Program-made: the position numbers and the translations under genes
Notes under the pieces: model-generated
What the model saw: only the letters and a program-made list of their open reading frames with translations
Databases searched by the model: none
Told to the model about the DNA's origin: nothing
In this document: positions 57,501 through 64,000 of the stretch, one piece after another
How the letters are laid out: every line of letters starts with the position of its first letter
Position numbering within the stretch: position 1 is the first letter of the stretch
Origin: Bolinopsis microptera
Lineage: Eukaryota > Ctenophora > Tentaculata > Lobata > Bolinopsidae
Direction: 5' to 3'
Assembly: GCF_026151205.1 (NCBI RefSeq)
Contig: NC_087072.1
Span: forward strand, 3,367,375 to 3,431,374
DNA length: 64,000 nt

Positions 57501-60500
57501 GAATGTTTCGGCAAACCTGAATTGTGCGATTATCCATAATATATTGAGTAATTAGTATTACTGTACATTAGGTAGGTCGGTAAAATCATGGAGCTTTACA
57601 ATCCAAAAGCGATTCTGAATTCCAGGAGAGTTCAACTTAATTTAATACTGCAGTCAGTGTAGTTAGTGCATTTAGTAAAACTGTGATTCCTCTCTCAAAT
57701 GTATAGATATGAGTATATATTTTTTATTTGTAACAACATTAAAATCTACGGTATCTATAATTACTTTGATTAGTGTGGTTACGAATAAAGGATTTTTATG
57801 TTGCCTCTATAATAGGTATTTTAATTCAAATTTTGTCAAATCACTAACAGTCAGCCGATCTGACATGATCAACTACCCTCCTGCGTGATACCGACAACTT
57901 ATTTTAGATACCTGCCATGTAATTCTTGTAGATACTGGAAAGTTCTAGATTAACACGTAAGTAACCCTAGTAAAATATGACGATAATGCAATTGTATTGT
58001 ATCCAGTATCAGATACAATCGTGGGTTAGTCAGTAGGTGGTCCCTGCGCCTATTCCGCAGCACGACATAGTAGAACAAAACATAGGCATGCAACCTGCGA
58101 TCCGGGGGTGATCGCAGCCCTTACGGATATGACGATAACTTCTAACAAATGCTTCGGAAAACCAGCATTATGTCATTATTCGTTATTTAGCGAGGGAATA
58201 CCTAGTCAGAATTCCAGGAGAGTTAGACCACTTCAACTTAATTTAATACAGTTAGTGTAGTTAGTCAATCAGTAAAACTGTGATCTTTCTCAGATGTAAG
58301 GTTATGAGAATTTATTTTTAATTTGTAACAATATTAAAATCTACGGTATCTGTAATTACTTTGATTAGTGTGGTTACGAATAAAGGATTTTTATGTTGCC
58401 TTTATATTTTAATTTACACATTTTATCAAATCACTAACAGTCAGCCGATCTGACATGATTAACTAGTAACTATCTTCCTTGTGTTCGGTGGTTAAGAAAT
58501 ATTCATATTATGTATGAGCGGGATTTAAATACCCCGTTTCATTCGTTTTATATGAACAGCGTTTCTTTCTTACCCAATGAACATTTAACACAATATCATA
58601 ATCTAAATATCATGATCCAAATTGACAGCCATTATTTTAGGCACTCGCTGCGGCTAATAACGATGACTTTATAACGATTGCCAGACACCGCCTCCTTCGC
58701 AGAAGAAGCATTAAGATTGAAGTGGCTCCTGAACAAGGTTGGTGGTAGTTACCTTGGTAACAGTAGTAGTTACCTTGGTAACAGTAGTAGTTACCTTGGT
58801 AACAGTAGTAGTTACCTTGGTAACAGTAGTAGTTACTGCATTAAGATTGAAGTGGCTCCTGAACAAGGTTGGTGGTTAAAATTCTCCGAAATGCCCTGTT
58901 TGCTTTCCCATGGCTTTAACAAGTCTTCCCCAATTATACGGTTATCAAGATTCATCATGAAAACTTAGCATATCGATATTATGGTTTTCTAATAAAAGTT
59001 TCTGTGATTTGATGAAGGTTTGTTAAATTTATGACCTTGCATAACTAACTTTGCGTTCAGGAAAGTCAATCTTAGAATTGGCAAGAGAAAAGCTTGAGCA
59101 TGTGGAAGTAAAAACAGCCGAAGAGATCGAGCGGGAGAGGAGGGAGAAAGAACGAGATGCCGAGATATTGAGGAGGAAACTGGAGCTGGAGGAATTGGAA
59201 AAACAAAGAATAAAACTAGAAGAAATGGATAGAATAAGAAGAGAGGAGGAGGAGCGACTGAGACTCATCAGGTACATTATATCTGCCAATTAATATGTTT
59301 TATCAGCTAATTTTGTTTGCAATTACCTGCCATCTCTCGTATTATATAATACCTCAGTGGTAGTCAACTACTTTACGGTTAGTCGTAGCTACTTGACGGT
59401 TAGTGGGGCTCCACGATCCCTAGGTTGACGCCATATCACTCTACCTGTAACCCAGCGATCATATCGGAACATCTTTCTAATCAGTACTTGTATTCCTGTA
59501 GCACTAGATAGCAGTTTACCACAGACCACCTCCAGCTGACCCTGTTTACACAGGAAAGGGGGACAAAAAACTTAAATTGATGAGTGGACATAAACTGTTT
59601 AACTGCATCTGGTGTTACAGTTAGCAGGCTTGCCGGCAAAGTGAGCCGCAAGGTAAAACCTTGTGTTGAAGTTGAACAAATAATAGCCAAGAGATAGCCA
59701 CACTGATATACATAGTACCATAACTTTATCAGTAGATATCTCATATCAGGCCAACTCTCTTATCAGTACATGTCAACATAATAAATTTGTCAAATCATTA
59801 ACATCATCAAAACATACACCTTTCATTTCATTTCATATAAACGCCACAGAGATTTTACAATATTCATTATCCAAGCGAAATAGCTGTATGTTGATCGACT
59901 TGTGATGAAATTTAGTACTCTATAACTCTATAAGTCATTTTACGACTTTAAGGGAAGAAGAGGAAAGGTTGAGAAAAGAGGAGGAGGAAAGACTCCGAGT
60001 CGATCAGGTACAGGGACAGTCTTATCAGATCATCTGTCGATTCATCTTTATCACCAGTACATCTTTTTCTGTACTAACAAGCTATTGTACAATGATTACA
60101 ATGATTACAATGATTACAAGGCCAAGAGTTACAATGATAACAATGATTACAAAGATTACAATGATTACAATGATTACAAAGATTACAATGATTACAATGA
60201 TTACAAGGCCAAGAGTTAAAATGATAACAATGATTACAAAGATTACAATGATTACAAAGATTACAATGATTACAACGGAATTATGATTATACAATGTTAT
60301 AATGATTACAAGGCCAAGAGTTACAATGATTACAAGCATAGCAATTAAATAATATGATTGATTACAATGATTACAAAGGTTATAATGATCACGATATTTA
60401 CAATGATTATAATAAACTTGTCTCAAGACAGAGATAACTGTGTAGTCGGGGCAAAATTGTTGCATCAATGTTAATAAATATTAGTATTCATATCAGTTGA

Positions 60501-63500
60501 GTTAATTCAGTCAAGTTAATTCACAAAATGTCAATGAAGAGATACTACGAATACGTGTCTATAACGAAAGTTATGTAAAACATAACTAGATAACTTAAGC
60601 TATACATGCTAACTAACGGTAATAATAGAAGTAACCCAGATACACGAAAAAATTCCACCTAGGCGTAAAAACTAAGTTCGTATTATGAGGGCTAGTTTGT
60701 AGGTGACATATTAGCATTTTGATAGTTGCAGGAGCTAGGCTCATTTGAATTCTGGTGAAGATTGTAGTGTTAGATGGTGGTTTTCTTTTTGGGTATGATA
60801 CATCAGTGATAGTTAACTTAGCTGACGACGATCCTTATGTTAACAACATTTTACTCTACCTATTGAGCTAACACCGGTACCTTTCTAATATGAGTACATT
60901 TGTCAGTTCATCTTTATCACCAAAGTATATACTTCTCTAATCGAGTAATTATTGATTTTTGATGAAATAAAGTACACTATAAGTTATCTCACGACTTTAA
61001 GGGAAGAAGAGGAAAGGTTGAGAAAAGAGGAGGAGGAAAGACTTAGACTGATCAGGTACAGGGACAGTCTTATCAGATCATCTGTCGATTCGTCTTTATC
61101 ATCAGTATATCTTTTTCTGCAACCTACTGGCTCTCGTATGATACATTGGTGATGTCTTAGTTGTTTGGAAAAATACATCAGTTTTAAAATGTATAAAAGC
61201 GACATCGTTGGCGGTAAACTTGAAAGCTGACGGTAATTGTCGATTCGTCTTTATCATCAGTACATCTTTTTTTGTACCTAAAGGCTCTCGTATGATGACA
61301 CATCGGTGATAGTTTATGTTTTTTTTTGGGGAAAAATAATACATATGTTGATTGTGAAACGGGACTTGGCCTTGAATACACTATCCCTAGGCTAACTTGA
61401 AAAGTTAACGCCCTATTGCTATACCAACTGATCTACAACCGGAACATATTTCTTATCGGGCCAACTTTCTTATCTTATCTGTCTTCTTTTCGTATATTAT
61501 TTGGGATGATCTAAACGTCACAAACCTTCTACAATATCCACGCAAAATGGTCATTTTAATTGACTTGTGATGAAATTAAAAAATCTCACGACTTTAAGGG
61601 AAGAAGAGGAAAGGTTGAAAAGAGAAGAAGAGGAACGCATCAGGTATTGGAAAAGTCTTATCAGAGTACATTCCTCAATTTATATTTATCATCACGATCG
61701 GTAAATCTTTTACTGCAACCTGCCTGCTCTCGTTCGATGATTACAACGAGCACAATGATTACAATTATTAAAATGACTGCAATGAATAAAATATCGCAAT
61801 GATCACAATGATCACAATGATCACAATGATCACAATGATCACAATGATCACAATGATCACAATGATCACAATGATCACAATGATCACAATGATCACAATG
61901 ATTACAATGATTACAATGATTGCAATGAATTTTACGGCTGATAGCTCTTTAACAGCCGGTCAGTATCGAATCTATTTGCCGAATTTGACTCGAGACAGAG
62001 CAGACAGTGTCGTCGGAGCAAAATGGATACATTAAAGCTAGGAATTTTTTAAAATGACATTAAGTAGTAATACTCTATAAGTTATCTCATGACTTTAAGG
62101 GAAGAAGAGGAAAGGTTGAGATTAGAGGAGGAGGAAAGACTCAGACTCATCAGGTACAGGGACAGTCTTTTCAGATCATCTGTACAGATTCATCTTTATC
62201 ATCTGTACATCTTTCTCTGTATCTTGCTGGCTCTCGTACGATACATTAATATGGCGATGTTTTTGTTCTTTGGGAAAATACATCGGTGATGTTTTTTGAT
62301 TTTTGGGGAAAATAAAAGCGACATCGTTGGCGGTAAACTTGAAAGCTGACGATGATTGCCTGATTGGGGGTTGAACTTACGATTCCTAGGTTAACGACCT
62401 ATTACTCTACTTACTGTGCTACCGCTGGTTCATCTTTCTTATCAGTACATTTATATCTTATTAGTACATATTTCCTCGGTTCTTCTTATTATTAGTAAAT
62501 GTCTCGGTTCATGGTTATTATATTAATCACAACGTTGCAGAGATTCTACAATTATCCACAAAAAATGACTAATATATTATTGATTTTTAATGAAATGAAG
62601 TACTCTATAAGTTATCTCATGACTTTAAGGGAAGAAGAGGAAAGGTTGAGATTAGAGGAGGAGGAAAGATTAAAACGCATCAGGTACAGGGACAGTCTTA
62701 TCAGATCATTTGCGGATTCGTCTTTACCAACGATTTGTCTTTATCATCACTATATCTGTTTCTGCAACCTACTGGCTCTCGTATGATACATTGGTGATGT
62801 CTTTGTTCTTTGAGAAAAAAACATCGGTTTTTAAAAGTTTTAGGGGAAAATAAAAGTGACATCGTTGGCGGTAAACTTGAAAGCTGACGGTGATCGCCTG
62901 ATTGGGGGTTGGACTTACGATTCCTAGGTTAACGACCTATTACTCTACTTACTGTGCCACCGCTGGTTCATATTTCTTATCAGCAAATCTTTCTCTTTTA
63001 TTTGGTTCATCTTTTTTTAGTACAATTTTTATTAGTAAATGTGTCGGTTCATAGTTATTATATTAATCACAAGGTAGCAGAGCTTCTACAATTATCCACG
63101 AAAAATGACTAATATATTGTTGATTTTTGATGGTATGAAGTACTGTATAAGTTATATCACGACTTCAAGGGAAGAAGAAGAAAGGTTGAGATTACTATTA
63201 GAGAATGAGGAATAAATAGTAGTGACAACCATTGGTCGTTAACTTGAAGATCTGACGGTGATTGGGGCCCCAGAACATCTAATTATCATCAAAACATACA
63301 CCTTTCTTATCAAATCAGAACTTCAGTGTACTTTCATTTATCTAGTATTGTTCGCAATGATCTTAACGCGACAAAACCTCCAAAACTACAAACTCAAAGC
63401 CTCCAAAACTACAAATCCCAAAACTGCCCACACATTAATGGCTGTCTTATGATTAACTTGTGATTTCTCCTTTAATCATTTCATTATTTCCAGGGAAGAA

Positions 63501-63907
63501 GAGGAAAGGTTGGCACGAGAACAGGAGGAGCGAGAAAGAATAGCAAACGAAGCAGCAGAGAAAAGGGCCGAGCTGGAGAGAAGGAGGGCGGAGGCAGAGG
63601 AGAACGCCAAAAGAGAGCGACGAGAAGACTACGAGAGGAAACTAGCTGCTGTTATGAACGCAACCTGCCAGAAAGAGAGGGTAACAAACTCGTTATTGTT
63701 GAATAATACATGATTCTGACGTTGTACTAATAAGAATTACGAGTATTTTGAATTTCCTACAAATTTTCAATTGTTAATTGCTCATAAAATTATCTTTATT
63801 CATAGGAGACTGCCTTAAAAGAAGTGGGGAAACTTACATTTTTGGACTTCAACTCTCAAGAGGAGTGGGAAACTCATCAAAGAGAAGTTGGGAAGTTGAA
63901 CATCCTG
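54499..63907 (+). CDS. Long coiled-coil protein with amplified exons, 3' end outside window
   Basis: Exons: 54499-54591 (MSTRFSLAAFKAAKKKSKNR), 56339-56389 (acidic), 58641-58737 (ANNDDFITIARHRLLRRRS), 59061-59271, then copies of a short exon (61002-61055, 61599-61643, 62100-62153, 62630-62683), 63494-63680 and 63806-63907. Phases fit throughout. From 59061 on the protein is a charged single-helix or coiled coil (EEIERERREKERDAEILRRK), with each short exon adding about 18 residues of REEEERLRxEEEERLRLI. The last exon seen changes character (LTFLDFNSQEEWETHQREVG). No family recognised; MAP7-like and ciliary rod proteins share the composition. The exon 2 donor (AAG/GTCTTT) is weak, and acceptors of the short exons read AAG rather than CAG. 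The gene continues past 64000. Confidence 0.75.
54630..54895. repeat. 20-bp minisatellite, intron 1 of the coiled-coil gene
   Basis: About 13 copies of ATAGGATTACTGGCATATCT, with TTAATGG variants near the start. Confidence 0.9.
55345..55600. repeat. 10-bp minisatellite CAGGGGTTTC/CAGGGGTTGC
   Basis: About 25 copies on the plus strand; all three frames stay open (GFQGFPGV), which is not a gene. Lies in intron 1. Confidence 0.9.
55659..56248. repeat. 11-bp satellite TTACCAGTAAG, about 53 copies, each with GTAAGT
   Basis: A near-perfect array of 590 bp in intron 1. Each unit contains CAGTAAGT, so GTAAGT, the 5' splice-site consensus that pairs with U1 RNA, recurs every 11 bp in the sense orientation. 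The array ends 90 bp before exon 2. Confidence 0.93.
57395..58465. repeat. Intronic tandem duplication, about 500-bp unit
   Basis: 57405-57880 and 57905-58465 share GATACCTGCCATGTAATTCT, AATCTACGGTATCT, GGTTACGAATAAAGGATTT and AGTCAGCCGATCTGACATGA. The second copy has a 140-bp insertion (57987-58126). Confidence 0.85.
57987..58126. mobile_element. 140-bp insertion with 12-bp target duplication
   Basis: ATATGACGATAA flanks it at 57975-57986 and 58127-58138. The first copy of the surrounding duplication lacks the insert, so this is a filled site. A long, variable target duplication fits a SINE-like retroinsertion; the sequence family is unknown. Confidence 0.7.
58708..58875. repeat. Duplicated exon end and donor flanking an X-box minisatellite
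   Basis: The exon end and donor (GCATTAAGATTGAAGTGGCT through GAACAAG/GTTGGTGG) at 58708-58745 recur at 58838-58875, 130 bp away. Between them are four 21-bp units carrying GTTACCTTGGTAAC at 58748, 58769, 58790 and 58811. Use of the second donor would meet a stop codon within a few codons. Confidence 0.85.
58748..58824. promoter_or_regulatory. Four perfect RFX X-box palindromes, 21-bp period
   Basis: GTTACC-TT-GGTAAC matches the RFX half-sites on both sides. Two helical turns separate successive copies. Located in the intron after exon 58641-58737. Confidence 0.6.
59405..59462 (-). repeat. Degenerate tRNA-derived repeat
   Basis: The reverse complement has TGGGTTACAGGTAGAGTGATA, resembling an A-box region, but the B-box part is lost. 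Confidence 0.35.
59953..60007 (+). pseudogene. Copy of the short coiled-coil exon with one extra base
   Basis: 55 nt instead of 54: CTCCGAGTCGATCAG replaces the 14-nt end seen in the sister copies. With its normal donor it would shift the frame, so it is probably skipped or dead. Confidence 0.65.
60090..60420. repeat. GATTACAAT nonamer array
   Basis: A degenerate 9-bp tandem repeat. Frames across it (MITMIT and VIIVII) are repeat artefacts. Confidence 0.85.
61002..61055 (+). CDS. Short coiled-coil exon, copy B
   Basis: 54 nt, phase 2-2, reads REEEERLRKEEEERLRLIR across its junctions; acceptor TTTAAG, donor GTACAG. Confidence 0.65.
61599..61643 (+). CDS. Short coiled-coil exon, copy C (45 nt)
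   Basis: Nine bases shorter than its sisters but still phase 2-2; reads REEEERLKREEEERIR. Confidence 0.6.
61738..61925. repeat. GATCACAAT nonamer array
   Basis: About 13 copies, a close relative of the array at 60090-60420. Confidence 0.9.
62100..62153 (+). CDS. Short coiled-coil exon, copy D
   Basis: 54 nt, phase 2-2, reads REEEERLRLEEEERLRLIR. The flanking intron is near-identical to that of copy E. Confidence 0.65.
62361..62430 (-). repeat. tRNA-derived (SINE-like) sequence, copy 1
   Basis: The reverse complement has GCGGTAGCACAGTAAGTAGA (A-box) and about 30 nt later AAGTTCAACCCCC (B-box), the spacing of a tRNA promoter. It lies in the repeated intron unit after copy D. Confidence 0.6.
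62630..62683 (+). CDS. Short coiled-coil exon, copy E
   Basis: 54 nt, phase 2-2, reads REEEERLRLEEEERLKRIR. Confidence 0.65.
62900..62968 (-). repeat. tRNA-derived (SINE-like) sequence, copy 2
   Basis: Same A-box and B-box features as copy 1, 538 bp away, carried along by the tandem duplication. Confidence 0.6.
63170..63219 (+). pseudogene. Dead copy of the short coiled-coil exon
   Basis: Starts like its sisters after TTCAAG but decays into LLLENEE and a TAA, with no donor. Confidence 0.7.
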
Positions 63908-64000
63908 GTGAGCAACTATTTTCTGTTTTTGTAACGTGGAATGTAATTGTCTACCATAATGCCACGGCCAGGGTGTAGTCGTTGAATTCTGACATTATTC

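Noticed and set aside
59969-60468. MITMIT and VIIVII frames
   Set aside because: Translations of the GATTACAAT array.
1-64000. CRISPR arrays, operons of bacterial type, rRNA genes
   Set aside because: Tandem repeats here have no spacer structure, genes are spliced, and no rRNA-like sequence was seen.

Overview
The window is nuclear DNA of an invertebrate animal. Genes are split by GT-AG introns, intergenic DNA is rich in short DNA transposons, LINE and Ty3/gypsy-type sequence, and there are many minisatellites. Nearly every host gene I can place is ciliary or cilium-like, so the animal has motile cilia. A non-bilaterian such as a cnidarian would fit, but the sequence alone does not prove it. 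All gene names rest on remembered family features; no search was run.

Layout. 0.4-14.4 kb, minus strand: a multi-exon gene recognised as CFAP69 (nine exons that join in phase). Its likely promoter at 14.65 kb has an RFX X-box and three CCAAT boxes. 16.1-17.0 kb, plus: an LDLR class A, single-pass membrane protein. 18.7-23.6 kb: a MITE with a hAT MITE nested in it, then a 2.6-kb foldback element with perfect 8-bp target duplications. 24.5-25.0 kb, minus: a possible 57-codon three-exon gene. 25.7-32.7 kb: a Ty3/gypsy-type LTR element with apparently identical 134-bp LTRs, gag and pol in one frame separated by UGA-CUAG, and a broken 3' half. 31.8-41 kb: LINE remnants, a mariner-like MITE and one 5'-truncated LINE with an open reverse transcriptase. 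41.6-43.5 kb: a double-hairpin foldback element, a second hAT MITE, and G-rich minisatellites.

43.5-64 kb is a plus-strand block of four genes in the same direction. DYNC2I1 (WDR60, intermediate chain of the ciliary dynein-2 motor) and CLHC1 (clathrin heavy chain linker protein) both have uninterrupted coding regions. A 187-residue, five-exon protein resembles small axonemal proteins. Last is a long coiled-coil protein gene that runs off the right end; its introns are full of minisatellites, and a 54-nt coiled-coil exon has been amplified in tandem.

How it fits together: X-box motifs (RFX sites) occur at the CFAP69 promoter, upstream of the 187-residue gene (imperfect), and as a perfect 4x array in an intron of the coiled-coil gene. 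With CFAP69 and DYNC2I1 this suggests that much of the window serves cilia or sperm flagella under RFX control. That is inference.
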